From: Gelria sp. | GTDB lineage: Bacteria > Bacillota > Syntrophomonadia > Syntrophomonadales > Syntrophomonadaceae | NCBI GenBank assembly: GCA_012839665.1 | Contig: DUMX01000182.1 | Span: 1-20,060 of the forward strand | Length of the DNA: 20,060 bases | Direction of reading: 5' to 3' | Shown: in pieces, positions 1-7,315 of the stretch | Position numbering within the stretch: position 1 is the stretch's first letter | Layout: each line of letters starts with the position of its first letter | Notes under the pieces: generated by a model | The model's input: only the letters and a program-made list of their open reading frames with translations | What the model was told of the DNA's origin: nothing | Database searches by the model: none | Position numbers and translations under genes: made by a program

Positions 1-226
1 TAATTACATTGATTTTATTTAATACCACTTCAGCTCCTGTAGCTTGAAGTACATTGGAAACTTCGGCCAAAGCCTCATCAAGGACTGTATCCGTACCCTG
101 GCAACGTGTACATACGCTTAAATCCAGGTACAGAAAGTCAATAGTGATTTGTCTTTTATTGATATCTGCTGTTTTTACGCAACACCCCGGAACACAAGAA
201 CAACCATCTGGATTATTTTCATTCAT
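1..226 (-). CDS. DUF2703 family protein, 3' end cut by window edge
   Basis: I read this frame directly: 75 codons without a stop from an ATG at 226, running off the left edge. A GGAGGT ribosome binding site sits 9 nt upstream of the ATG. The N-terminus is cysteine-rich (MNENNPDGCSCVPGCC), followed by ITIDFLYLDLSVCTRCQGTD, which carries the TxC-type CxxC metal or redox motif typical of DUF2703 proteins. The product is probably soluble; no signal peptide or membrane segment is visible. It is the fifth gene of the minus-strand arsenic operon, 71 bp downstream of acr3. DUF2703 proteins recur beside Acr3 and ArsR in anaerobes, but I know of no established biochemical function. The cysteines suggest metal(loid) binding or thiol chemistry; that is inference. 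Confidence 0.75.
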   Translation of the reverse strand, partial: MNENNPDGCSCVPGCCVKTADINKRQITIDFLYLDLSVCTRCQGTDTVLDEALAEVSNVLQATGAEVVLNKINVI

Positions 227-297
227 TGTTGTTATACCTCCAAGTTATATTTATTAGGGGGAATTGCATAGCGATATTTAATAATTTATCCCCATAA

Positions 298-1350
298 TTA
301 ATTCGGGGACGGCTGATCGCTGGTAAAATATCTCTTTCTCCAGCGCAAAGCAACATTGACCAGGGCAATCATAACTGGTACTTCAATTAATGGCCCCACC
401 ACTGCGGCAAAGGCCTGACCGGAATGAATACCAAACACAGCAACTGCTACGGCTATGGCCAGCTCAAAATTGTTGCTGGCGGCAGTAAAGGAAAGAGATG
501 TAGTCTGCTCATAATTAATCCCCATTTTATGAGATATGAAAAAAGATATGGTGAACATCAGCAGGAAGTAAATAAGTAGAGGAATAGCAATTCGGACTAC
601 ATCCATAGGTAAAGTAACGATATATTCCCCCTTTAAGGAGAACATAACAATAATAGTAAACAATAAGGCATATAAGGCGATGGGACCTGATTTGGGAACG
701 AAAACACCATCATACCATTCTGCACCCTTAAGGGGTCTAAGAAAATATCGGGTAAGAAAACCGGCGGCAAACGGGATACCCAGATATATAGCAACGCTCC
801 TGGCAACTTCACCCATTGATACCTGTACTTCCATGCCACCTAAACCCAGCCATTCCGGCAGTACCGTAATAAAAATGTAGGCATAAACGGAATAAAATAT
901 CACCTGAAAGATTGAATTAAATGCTACCAGAGCTGCGGCATACTCATTATCACCGTCAGCCAGACTATTCCAGACAATAACCATGGCAATGCAGCGGGCT
1001 AAACCTATAAGAATAATACCTACCATATATTCAGGGTATTGGGGCAAAAGTAAAATGGCCAAAACAAACATTAGCACCGGGCCTATTACCCAATTTTGCA
1101 ACAAGGATAACCCCAGGACTCTGCGGTTCTTAAAAACCTTGCCCAGTTCTTCATAGCGTACCCGTGCCAGTGGCGGATACATCATTACGATGAGCCCAAT
1201 CGCAATAGGTATGGAAGTAGTTCCAACTGACAATCGGTCCAGCCAATCAGCAAAGTTGGGAAAACCGTAGCCTAGTGCGACCCCGGTCAACATAGCAAGG
1301 AATATCCATACTGTAAGCCAGCGATCCAGGAAAGATAATTTGGATGTCAT
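298..1350 (-). CDS. acr3: Acr3 family arsenite efflux transporter
   Basis: This is a 350-residue, about ten-helix membrane protein of the BART/Acr3 superfamily, the usual length for bacterial Acr3. It exports arsenite (and in some members antimonite) across the cytoplasmic membrane. Diagnostic stretches are GLIVMMYPPLARVRYEEL near residue 52 and LIGLARCIAMVIVWNSLA near residue 114, where Cys120 is the conserved transport cysteine. The C-terminal SFTAASNNFELAIAVAV segment contains the conserved Asn/Glu pair of the broken helix. A GGAGG site lies 8 nt before the ATG. It follows the thioredoxin gene in the same operon, separated by a strong hairpin. The context with ArsR and a thioredoxin supports arsenic rather than bile-acid transport. 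ArsB (12 helices) is excluded by these Acr3 motifs. Confidence 0.95.
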   Translation of the reverse strand: MTSKLSFLDRWLTVWIFLAMLTGVALGYGFPNFADWLDRLSVGTTSIPIAIGLIVMMYPPLARVRYEELGKVFKNRRVLGLSLLQNWVIGPVLMFVLAILLLPQYPEYMVGIILIGLARCIAMVIVWNSLADGDNEYAAALVAFNSIFQVIFYSVYAYIFITVLPEWLGLGGMEVQVSMGEVARSVAIYLGIPFAAGFLTRYFLRPLKGAEWYDGVFVPKSGPIALYALLFTIIVMFSLKGEYIVTLPMDVVRIAIPLLIYFLLMFTISFFISHKMGINYEQTTSLSFTAASNNFELAIAVAVAVFGIHSGQAFAAVVGPLIEVPVMIALVNVALRWRKRYFTSDQPSPN

Positions 1351-1372
1351 TAATGTTGCCTCCTATTGCTGG

Positions 1373-1413
1373 ATTGCAGGAAACAAGGGTACAATCCCCT
1401 TGTTTCCTGTAAT
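1373..1413. repeat. Strong intercistronic hairpin between thioredoxin and acr3
   Basis: Positions 1377-1389 (CAGGAAACAAGGG) and 1397-1409 (CCCTTGTTTCCTG) form a perfect 13-bp inverted repeat with a 7-nt loop. It extends outward through one G-T pair and three A-T pairs to about 17 bp. It begins 3 nt after the thioredoxin stop codon and ends about 10 nt before the acr3 GGAGG. No T-run follows on the minus strand, so it does not look like an ordinary terminator. It more likely sets mRNA processing or stability, or partial attenuation, within the operon. Confidence 0.8.
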
Positions 1414-1415
1414 AT

Positions 1416-1652
1416 TTACTCTCCCTTAATATATTTGTGCAGCTCCTCCTTGCGCGGCAGACGCCCGGCAACCTTGACCTCACCATCTATTACCAGAGCA
1501 GGGGTTACCATAACCTTGTATGCCATGATTTTTGAAATATTCTGCACTTTCGATACATCTGCAGCCACATCCAGCTCCGCCAGGGCATTGTATACATCCT
1601 TCTCCAGTTGTTTGCATTTGGCACAGCCAGTTCCCAGTACTTCAATCTTCAT
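1416..1652 (-). CDS. Small CxxC thioredoxin family protein (redox-active disulfide protein 2 type)
   Basis: A 78-residue thioredoxin-fold protein of the TM0996/MTH895 type. It opens MKIEVLGTGCAKCKQL, with the redox pair Cys10 and Cys13 directly after the first beta strand. The cis-Pro region is visible as VMVTPALVIDGEV, and the end is GRLPRKEELHKYI. The length is complete for this small family. The ribosome binding site is GGAGGT, 10 nt before the ATG. It lies between the permease (32 bp away) and acr3. Homologs of this type are frequently encoded next to UPF0718 permeases and ars genes, so it may pass electrons or thiols to the permease or reduce an arsenic species. That partner role is inferred from context. 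Confidence 0.9.
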   Translation of the reverse strand: MKIEVLGTGCAKCKQLEKDVYNALAELDVAADVSKVQNISKIMAYKVMVTPALVIDGEVKVAGRLPRKEELHKYIKGE

Positions 1653-1684
1653 AAATATCTACCTCCAAAATATTTTTTACTTTG

Positions 1685-2734
1685 TTAAGCAAAAAAGTAC
1701 CCATATAGCCAACCTGTCAGGGTAGCCATTACCACCACCAAAATAAAGTAGGCAGCAGTCCGCTTAAAGCCCATAATTCGGTTAACTACTAAAAGATTAG
1801 GAATACTCACCGCAGGTCCGGCTAATAAAAGCGTTAGCGCCGGTCCCTGATTCATTCCCAAATCCATAAGCCCCTTTACAATTGGCACCTCAGTTAGAGT
1901 AGAGAAATAAAACAGAGCACCTATTAATGAGGCGGCAAAATTAGCCCCCAGGGTATTCTCCCCTACATAACCGGATATCCATTCCGGAGGCAGAACCGCC
2001 GTAACCATTCCTACTAAAAATACTCCTACCAGTAATGTAGGTACCACCAGCTTAACCAGTGACCAGGTTTCTTCCATCCAGGAGCGGAATTCACCTTCCA
2101 CAAAATAATGGTGAACCATGATAGCCAGGGAGTTAATCAAGCTAAGATCCAACGCGATTTTTATCCAGGGGGCCAGTTTACTGGTACTAATGATTAGAAT
2201 AGCTACCATTACCCCGAAAAATAGTACCAGGAAACCCCCTGATTTTTCGCTTCGCTCTTCGGGTAGTGATTCAATATCACCTAATCTCTTCTGTTCATCC
2301 TTTCTAAATAAAAGAGACATGATGATACCAATAATAATCGCGAAAAGAATCGCCCCAATTGCTCGGGCTAACCCCATATGCCAGCCGATAGCTGCTCCAG
2401 TTAGGGCAATTGCCAGGATGTTAATTGCCGGCCCCGAATATAAAAAGGTGATAGCCGGCCCCAGGCCTGCCCCCAAATGATAAATCCCGGCAAAAAGCGG
2501 AAGTATGGTACAGGAGCAAACTGCTAAGAGCATGCCCGATACTGAAGCAACGCCATAAGCAACCCAGCGCTTGGCCTGGGAGCCAAAGTATTTGATTACG
2601 GCACCTTTAGTTACCAGTACCGCCATAGCCCCGGCAATGAAAAAAGCCGGAACCAGGCAGGTAATTACATGGGCTGAAAGGTAAGAGATAATTTCCTTGA
2701 CTCCACCCTGCAGCATTGTGAGGATAAATTGCAT
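1685..2734 (-). CDS. Permease of the UPF0718/ArsP-like family
   Basis: A 349-residue polytopic membrane protein with about eight hydrophobic helices and a charged cytoplasmic loop near residues 145-165 (RKDEQKRLGDIESLPEERSE). The N-terminal half holds the family hallmark AVCSCTILPLFAGIYHLGAG, with Cys73 and Cys75, and the C-terminal half repeats the fold with LTEVPIVKGLMDLGMNQGPA. Members include ArsP, which exports trivalent organoarsenicals, but many homologs have no known substrate. The adjacent thioredoxin, ArsR and Acr3 genes argue for metal(loid) or organoarsenical export here. The ribosome binding site is weak (AAAGAAG, 9 nt before ATG), and a set of inverted repeats separates this gene from arsR. 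Substrate is not determined by the sequence. Confidence 0.85.
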   Translation of the reverse strand: MQFILTMLQGGVKEIISYLSAHVITCLVPAFFIAGAMAVLVTKGAVIKYFGSQAKRWVAYGVASVSGMLLAVCSCTILPLFAGIYHLGAGLGPAITFLYSGPAINILAIALTGAAIGWHMGLARAIGAILFAIIIGIIMSLLFRKDEQKRLGDIESLPEERSEKSGGFLVLFFGVMVAILIISTSKLAPWIKIALDLSLINSLAIMVHHYFVEGEFRSWMEETWSLVKLVVPTLLVGVFLVGMVTAVLPPEWISGYVGENTLGANFAASLIGALFYFSTLTEVPIVKGLMDLGMNQGPALTLLLAGPAVSIPNLLVVNRIMGFKRTAAYFILVVVMATLTGWLYGYFFA

Positions 2735-2751
2735 TGTCCAACACTTCTTTC

Positions 2752-2772
2752 AATAAAATTACAAATTTTATT
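2752..2772. promoter_or_regulatory. AT-rich perfect inverted repeat upstream of the permease gene
   Basis: AATAAAATT (2752-2760) and AATTTTATT (2764-2772) are perfect inverted copies separated by three bases. It lies 18 bp upstream of the permease start on the minus strand. AT-rich dyads of this kind are typical ArsR/SmtB operators, so it could be a second binding site for the adjacent repressor. A hairpin role is equally possible. Confidence 0.4.
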
Positions 2773-2794
2773 TTGCTTCTACCTATCTACGTGC

Positions 2795-2845
2795 CCTGGC
2801 ACTCGGTGAAATCTCGACTTAATGTGTAGATTACTGAGTACCAGG
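2795..2845. repeat. Imperfect 13-bp inverted repeat between arsR and the permease
   Basis: CCTGGCACTCGGT (2795-2807) pairs with ACTGAGTACCAGG (2833-2845) at 11 of 13 positions plus one wobble, around a 25-base loop. Each arm also contains a shorter dyad of its own (GTGCC/GGCAC at 2791-2802; GTACC/GGTAC at 2838-2848). No T-run follows on either strand. It sits in the 127-bp gap between arsR and the permease, and could be an attenuator, a processing signal or a remnant of a small repeat element. Confidence 0.45.
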
Positions 2846-2861
2846 TACATCTAATTGCCCA

Positions 2862-3242
2862 CTATTTTCTTAGGGGCTTACTTCCTCTTGTTTTTTTCTG
2901 GTACGCCTTTTTCTCACAAATGTTCTCGTCTAAATTAATCATACGCACGTACATTTCTTGAAATTCAGGTAATTCATAAACTGGCACTTTCATAAAAATA
3001 TTAAATTCATGGAAAACTTGGTCTAGTGCTTCCCGGTCGAAACTGCAGATTTTGCGTTGGGCTTCTCGACGTTCTTTCACCAGACCTGCCTGTTTTAAGA
3101 CTTTCAAATGTTGGGAAACGCGGGGCTGACTCATGTCCAAAATTTCCTCCAACTCGCAGACACATAACTCCTGCTCTGCCAACAAACGCAGAATTTTAAG
3201 TCGAGTCGGTTCCCCTAAAGCTTTAAAGGTGGTTTCGAACAT
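2862..3242 (-). CDS. arsR: ArsR family metalloregulatory repressor
   Basis: A 126-residue winged-helix repressor. It begins MFETTFKALGEPTRLKILRL, the classic ArsR start. The metal(loid) site ELCVCEL supplies Cys27 and Cys29 at the start of the DNA-recognition region, and the recognition helix is MSQPRVSQHLKVLKQAGLV (residues 37-55). Further cysteines are at 66 and 109, and the C-terminal tail is basic. The E. coli type has a third cysteine close behind CVC; here that position is not cysteine, so the third ligand could be Cys66 or Cys109. The start has a GGAGA site 5 nt upstream. It heads the ars operon and probably represses it until arsenite binds; a dyad overlaps its likely -10 box. Confidence 0.95.
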   Translation of the reverse strand: MFETTFKALGEPTRLKILRLLAEQELCVCELEEILDMSQPRVSQHLKVLKQAGLVKERREAQRKICSFDREALDQVFHEFNIFMKVPVYELPEFQEMYVRMINLDENICEKKAYQKKTRGSKPLRK

Positions 3243-3310
3243 TGTTTCTCCTTCCCGTTACAACAGTTATGTTAGTTTACTTCGGCATTAAGAGTTTCAA
3301 TCAATGCATT

Positions 3311-3338
3311 AGTATATAATGATATACTTATATTACAA
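3311..3338 (-). promoter_or_regulatory. Likely arsR operon promoter with overlapping operator dyad
   Basis: On the minus strand, TTGTAA (3338-3333) and TATACT (3316-3311) are separated by 16 bp, giving a plausible sigma-A promoter about 70 bp before the arsR ATG. AGTATAT (3311-3317) and ATATACT (3322-3328) form a perfect 7-bp dyad over the -10 box, the expected place for ArsR autoregulation. The assignment is by pattern only. Confidence 0.5.
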
Positions 3339-3383
3339 CTTGCACGAATTTATGTAAAGAAAAATTTAATGCCCCTGTAGTTT

Positions 3384-4526
3384 CTAGATTTTCCCCCATC
3401 CTTTATTCAACAGGTAAAGCAAAGCTATACCGGCAATAAATCCTACCGCTGGGTTAACTGCTACACAGAGAACTACGGTAATAATAAAGGCATACCGGGA
3501 GTTACCCTTTTCTCTAAATTCACCACTTTTTATCAGGTCAATGCCGCTAAAGAACAGCAGTCCTCCCAGCACTGCCCGGGGGATAACACCCAGCAAATCA
3601 ACTCCCGATGGTCCCAGGATAACTGCAGTTAGTAGCAAAAACACCCCAATCATAATAACGCTTAAGCCAGTACGAGCACCGAAACGGTGATGAGCAGCCA
3701 AACCCCCGCTGCCGTGGCACATAACAAATCCACCCAGAGGCACGGCTATCAGGTTACCCAGTCCCAGGCTAATGCAGAGGTTTTTTTCGTTAACCCGCGA
3801 AGATTTATCCGGAAAGAGGTTATGAGCCAGAGCAGCTGTAACCAGAACCGAATTGGTCAGGGTAAGGGGTAATTGGGGAAGGTAGCCCAGGGTGAAACCG
3901 CGGCCAAAATCTTTCCATTCCGGAAAGACTAAATGAGGTAGATGAAAACCTATCGCCAGCCGGGGAAAATTTAATTCCGGATGGATGAGAAAAGCTAAGA
4001 GGGTCCCACCGACAACGGCGATAATGGCCACTGGCAGTTTTCTGAAACTAAAAAGAAAAAACATTCCTATAACAACTATCAGTCCTAATAGGAGATCATC
4101 CCGAATAAAATTAACCCCCAGTATAGCCAGGCTAATACCCAGGCCTACCTGGATGCCGGCAGTCACACTTTCAGGTGTAAGCCTGGCAAGTTTTTCTACC
4201 AGACCGCTCATAGCCAGGAATAGCAGGGTTATCCCCATTAATATCCCCGCGGCAGCAACTTCACCGGCGCTAAGATGGTGAACCAGTATGGCCGCCCCTA
4301 TTACCTTCATGGGCTGCACTGGGATAGGAATACGGTAATACCAACCGGTAACAATATACATGATTCCAAATGTAAAAAGAACTCCGGTAGCATCCATACC
4401 ACCGATGGTAATAGCACCAATAACATAAGGGAGAAAAGTACCCAGGTCCCCTATGGAGCCTGATAATTCCCCTATAATATTTTCGGGCTTCTTTCGGTTC
4501 ACCTCATTTATCTCCTGTCTTGTCAT
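3384..4526 (-). CDS. Putative sulfate/molybdate transporter (MOT1 family)
   Basis: A 380-residue polytopic membrane protein of the MFS_MOT1/SulP-related group. It has two related halves, each with the family signature: IGELSGSIGDLGTFLPYVIG near residue 17 and QLPLTLTNSVLVTAALAH near 218. YRIPIPVQPMKVIGAAILVH near residue 64 is the conserved substrate-site segment. MOT1 proteins take up molybdate, and some members take up sulfate; the sequence does not decide between them. No ribosome binding site precedes the ATG at 4526. An in-frame GTG at 4502 has CAGGAG 9 nt upstream and may be the true start. The gene lies 141 bp upstream of arsR on the same strand, and it is divergent from the double-cubane reductase. 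Confidence 0.85.
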   Translation of the reverse strand: MTRQEINEVNRKKPENIIGELSGSIGDLGTFLPYVIGAITIGGMDATGVLFTFGIMYIVTGWYYRIPIPVQPMKVIGAAILVHHLSAGEVAAAGILMGITLLFLAMSGLVEKLARLTPESVTAGIQVGLGISLAILGVNFIRDDLLLGLIVVIGMFFLFSFRKLPVAIIAVVGGTLLAFLIHPELNFPRLAIGFHLPHLVFPEWKDFGRGFTLGYLPQLPLTLTNSVLVTAALAHNLFPDKSSRVNEKNLCISLGLGNLIAVPLGGFVMCHGSGGLAAHHRFGARTGLSVIMIGVFLLLTAVILGPSGVDLLGVIPRAVLGGLLFFSGIDLIKSGEFREKGNSRYAFIITVVLCVAVNPAVGFIAGIALLYLLNKGWGKI

Positions 4527-4637
4527 TATTCATCATAATTTTACACTATCTTCGCGATTATTCTAACCTGAATTTTAAATCTTTGCTACGTTATCTTTTA
4601 AAATACCAGCAATTAATGAAAAAAAGCGACCTTGCAA

Positions 4638-4666
4638 TTATAACAATAAGTTATTTCTAATATAAT
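4638..4666 (+). promoter_or_regulatory. Possible promoter of the double-cubane reductase operon
   Basis: A perfect TATAAT at 4661-4666 lies in a very AT-rich stretch about 60 bp before the reductase start. The best -35 at 17-bp spacing is TTATAA (4638-4643), a poor match. Many AT-rich alternatives exist nearby, so only the -10 is persuasive. Confidence 0.35.
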
Positions 4667-4727
4667 AACATATGTGATATATTTAATAATAATATAAAAA
4701 TTAATGAAGAAGAAAAGGGGGAATATG

Positions 4728-5861
4728 ATGTCAGCAATTTTAGAGGATTTTACGAGTATTCGGGGGGTCAGCCTGATAAAAATAAAGGAGGCCAAAGATG
4801 AGGGACAAAAAGTTGTGGGTATCTATTGTACCTACTGCCCCCAAGAAATGATTTTGGCTGCGGGTGCTATCCCAGTTAGTTTATGCGGAACCAGTGAAAC
4901 GCCAATAGCAGACGCAGAAACCGTTTTACCCAGAAATCTATGCCCATTGATAAAATCATCTTACGGTTTTGCCGTTACTGATACTTGCCCATTTTTTCAT
5001 TTTTCTGATTTAATTATTGGCGAAACCACTTGCGATGGTAAGAAGAAGATGTTTGAGATTATGCAGGAGATTAAGCCGGTGTATGTCATGCAGTTACCCC
5101 ATTTACATCAGTTGGATGCTGCTTTGGAACTGTGGATAAAGGAGTTAAGACGTTTACGTTCTACCCTGGAAGAAGAACTGGATGTAGAAATCAGTGATGA
5201 AAAGTTGTGGGATGCTATCAGGAAGGTAAACCATGAGACTATGGCAGTAAAAGCTATTTGTGATTTAAATAAAAAGAATCCTCCGGTATTGAATGGATTG
5301 GATTTGCTTACAGTTACCTGGTCGCGGAATTTTAGCAGCGATAAGGAAGAGCTTTTTACTATGCTTAATGAATTGCAGCAAGAACTGGCTACTAACCAGG
5401 AGAGTGAGGCCAATGCTAATAAGCCTCGGGTACTGTTAACCGGTTGCCCGGTAGGACTCGGTTCAGAAAAGGTTATTCGCCTGGTGGAAGAGTCCGGAGG
5501 CTTGATAGTAGCGATGGAGAATTGTTCCGGTTACAAGACTTTGGAATTACAGAGTGATACGGAGTTAGATGACCCGATAATCGCATTAGCGCAGAAATAT
5601 ATGGAGATACCATGTTCCTGTATGAGCCCCAATCCCTACCGTTTTGAATTATTGGAGCGTATGTTGGAAGAGTTCCAGGTGGATGCAGTTGTTGACCTTA
5701 CCTGGCAGGCTTGCCATACTTACAATATTGAAGCCTTTACGGTGGGCAACCTGGTACGGGATAAAGGGCTTCCTTACCTGCACCTGGAAAGTGATTATTC
5801 CTCTTCTGACCTGGAAACCTTAAAAGTACGTATCGAAGCATTATTGGAGATGGTAGTCTAA
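4728..5861 (+). CDS. Double-cubane-cluster anaerobic reductase (2-hydroxyacyl-CoA dehydratase D family)
   Basis: A 377-residue HgdB/BcrB-type iron-sulfur protein that closely matches the YjiM/double-cubane cluster protein (DCCP) subgroup. Hallmarks in order are VGIYCTYCPQE (Cys34, Cys37), RNLCPLIKSSYGFAVTDTCP (Cys72, Cys87), GETTCDGKKKM (Cys102), LTGCPVG (Cys240), MENCSGYKTLE (Cys266), IPCSCMSPNP (Cys296, Cys298) and DLTWQACHTYN (Cys329). In the characterised Carboxydothermus protein an [Fe8S9] double cubane reduces small substrates such as acetylene at low potential after ATP-driven electron transfer; the physiological substrate is unknown. I chose the ATG at 4728 because AAGGGGG lies 6 nt upstream; the earlier in-frame ATG at 4704 has no such site. 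Its stop overlaps the activase start by one base, so the pair is co-translated. Confidence 0.93.
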   Translation: MSAILEDFTSIRGVSLIKIKEAKDEGQKVVGIYCTYCPQEMILAAGAIPVSLCGTSETPIADAETVLPRNLCPLIKSSYGFAVTDTCPFFHFSDLIIGETTCDGKKKMFEIMQEIKPVYVMQLPHLHQLDAALELWIKELRRLRSTLEEELDVEISDEKLWDAIRKVNHETMAVKAICDLNKKNPPVLNGLDLLTVTWSRNFSSDKEELFTMLNELQQELATNQESEANANKPRVLLTGCPVGLGSEKVIRLVEESGGLIVAMENCSGYKTLELQSDTELDDPIIALAQKYMEIPCSCMSPNPYRFELLERMLEEFQVDAVVDLTWQACHTYNIEAFTVGNLVRDKGLPYLHLESDYSSSDLETLKVRIEALLEMVV

Positions 5862-6622
5862 TGTTAGTAGTTGGTTTAGATATCGGTTCAGTAGCAGCTA
5901 AAGGGATTATGCTGGACCGAGGTAAGATGCACCGGGCTATGATACCTACCGGTTGGAGCCCGCGCGATGCTAGTGAAGAGCTGATTAATAAATTACTGAA
6001 AATATCCGGGTGCAAAAGAGAACAATTAGATGATATTATTGTAACTGGTTATGGTCGCATAGCAGTTGCCGGCGCCGGTCAGGTGGCGACTGAAATTAAA
6101 TGCCATGCCCGGGCCGTGGCTGAGTTATACCCGCAGGTAAGGACTATAGTTGATATAGGTGGGCAGGATAGTAAAGTAATCCGGGTTAACGGAGAGGGGC
6201 GGGTAATTGATTTCGCCATGAATGATAAATGTGCTGCCGGAACTGGTCGTTTTTTGCAAATTATGGCTAATGCTCTGGGACTAGATGTAAGTGAATTGGG
6301 AGAAAACGAAAACTTCAGCGAGATGGTTTCGATTAATAGCATGTGTACGGTATTTGCTGAATCCGAAATTATTGGCTTACTGGCTCGGGGAACCTCCAAA
6401 GCCGGGATAATTGCTGGTCTACATCAGTCAGTAGGTAGGAGGGTAGCGGCTATGGTTAGAAGAATTGGCATAGACGGTGAAATTGCTTTTACCGGGGGAG
6501 TAGCCAAAAATCCGGGTGTACACCGGGCTCTGGAGGAGGAACTGGGATGTCAGTTGTTAATTCCGGAGGGATGCCAGTTTACCGGAGCTCTAGGTGCGGC
6601 ATTACTAGGACAAAATAGTTAA
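5861..6622 (+). CDS. ATP-dependent activase of the double-cubane reductase (HgdC/BcrA family)
   Basis: A 253-residue ASKHA-fold ATPase of the BadF/BadG/BcrA/BcrD family, full length for a HgdC-type homodimer. Nucleotide motifs are VVGLDIGSVAAKGIML (residues 3-18), VTGYGR (61-66), IVDIGGQDSKVI (96-107) and FTGGVAKNPG (210-219). The shared [4Fe-4S] cluster of the dimer would be bound by Cys124 in MNDKCAAGTGRFL and Cys162 in SINSMCTVFAESEI, the same spacing as in HgdC. It hydrolyses ATP to push electrons onto the partner's double cubane. The TAATG overlap with the preceding gene and the matching family type make the partner assignment strong. Confidence 0.94.
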   Translation: MLVVGLDIGSVAAKGIMLDRGKMHRAMIPTGWSPRDASEELINKLLKISGCKREQLDDIIVTGYGRIAVAGAGQVATEIKCHARAVAELYPQVRTIVDIGGQDSKVIRVNGEGRVIDFAMNDKCAAGTGRFLQIMANALGLDVSELGENENFSEMVSINSMCTVFAESEIIGLLARGTSKAGIIAGLHQSVGRRVAAMVRRIGIDGEIAFTGGVAKNPGVHRALEEELGCQLLIPEGCQFTGALGAALLGQNS

Positions 6623-6651
6623 TTTAGGTTGGCAGAAAGGATGGTTGTTTC

Positions 6652-7233
6652 ATGGGCAAAATAGTGGATGCCAGGGGACTTACTTGCCCCCAGCCGGTTA
6701 TCATGACCAAAAAAGCTATGGAAGAACCCGGGGGTGAAGAGCTTACCACCATTGTTAATCAAACGGTAGCTCTGGAGAATGTTAGCAAGCTGGCCCAAAG
6801 CCAGGGATATGAATTAGAAGTAAAACAGGACGATGATGATTATTATATCCATATGACCAGAGTAGGCGGCAGTGATGAAGATGCGGGTGATAATGGTGAG
6901 GATATAGCAATAATGATACGCAGTAATCTTTTTGGGCAGGGCGAGGCCGAGCTAGGTCAGGTACTGATGAAAAGTTTCCTTTTCACTTTAACTGAAATTG
7001 ATGCTCAGATAAAGCATATCATATTCATGAATAGTGGCATCTTTTTGACTATTGAAGGGTCTCCTGTACTTGATACCCTGAAGGTCCTGGAAGACAAAGG
7101 GGTAGAAATTCTTTCTTGCGGTACCTGTCTGGACTATTACCAGGCCAAAGATAAATTAGCGGTTGGCAGTGTTACTAATATGTATACTTCCCTGGAAATT
7201 TTAACTACTACCGCCCGTAGTCTAACGTTTTAA
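6652..7233 (+). CDS. yedF: YedF family selenium-metabolism sulfurtransferase-like protein
   Basis: A 193-residue two-domain protein. Residues 1-70 are a TusA/SirA-like domain with DARGLTCPQPVIMTKKAM, where Cys12 is in the CPxP motif. After an acidic linker (about 72-85), residues 86-193 form a DsrE-like domain that starts IAIMIRSNLFGQGE and contains EILSCGTCLDYY with Cys156 and Cys159. This is the arrangement of YedF proteins, which co-occur with selenium-utilisation genes and are thought to carry persulfide or selenide sulfur. It lies 29 bp after the activase and 82 bp before a cysteine desulfurase, a natural sulfur or selenium donor. Whether it serves the reductase, selenium labelling or thiolation is not known from sequence. 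Confidence 0.93.
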   Translation: MGKIVDARGLTCPQPVIMTKKAMEEPGGEELTTIVNQTVALENVSKLAQSQGYELEVKQDDDDYYIHMTRVGGSDEDAGDNGEDIAIMIRSNLFGQGEAELGQVLMKSFLFTLTEIDAQIKHIIFMNSGIFLTIEGSPVLDTLKVLEDKGVEILSCGTCLDYYQAKDKLAVGSVTNMYTSLEILTTTARSLTF

Positions 7234-7315
7234 TTATTAAGAAGTCTACTGCATTATTTAGCCAATGTGGAAATATAATTATTTAAGCGATAGCTAAGGA
7301 AGGAATATTTACGAA

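Noticed and set aside
54..257. A plus-strand open frame of 67 codons at the left edge
   Set aside because: It is antisense to the DUF2703 gene, has no ribosome binding site and matches no family; the minus-strand frame has a clear GGAGGT site and family motifs.
1366..1725. A 119-codon plus-strand frame across the thioredoxin gene
   Set aside because: It is antisense to a well-supported CxxC thioredoxin and overlaps the intercistronic hairpin; low-complexity Ser/Thr-rich product with no family resemblance.
6652..7233. Selenocysteine codon or SECIS element linked to YedF
   Set aside because: All four genes of the operon read through without in-frame TGA and end in ordinary TAA stops; nothing here needs selenocysteine insertion.
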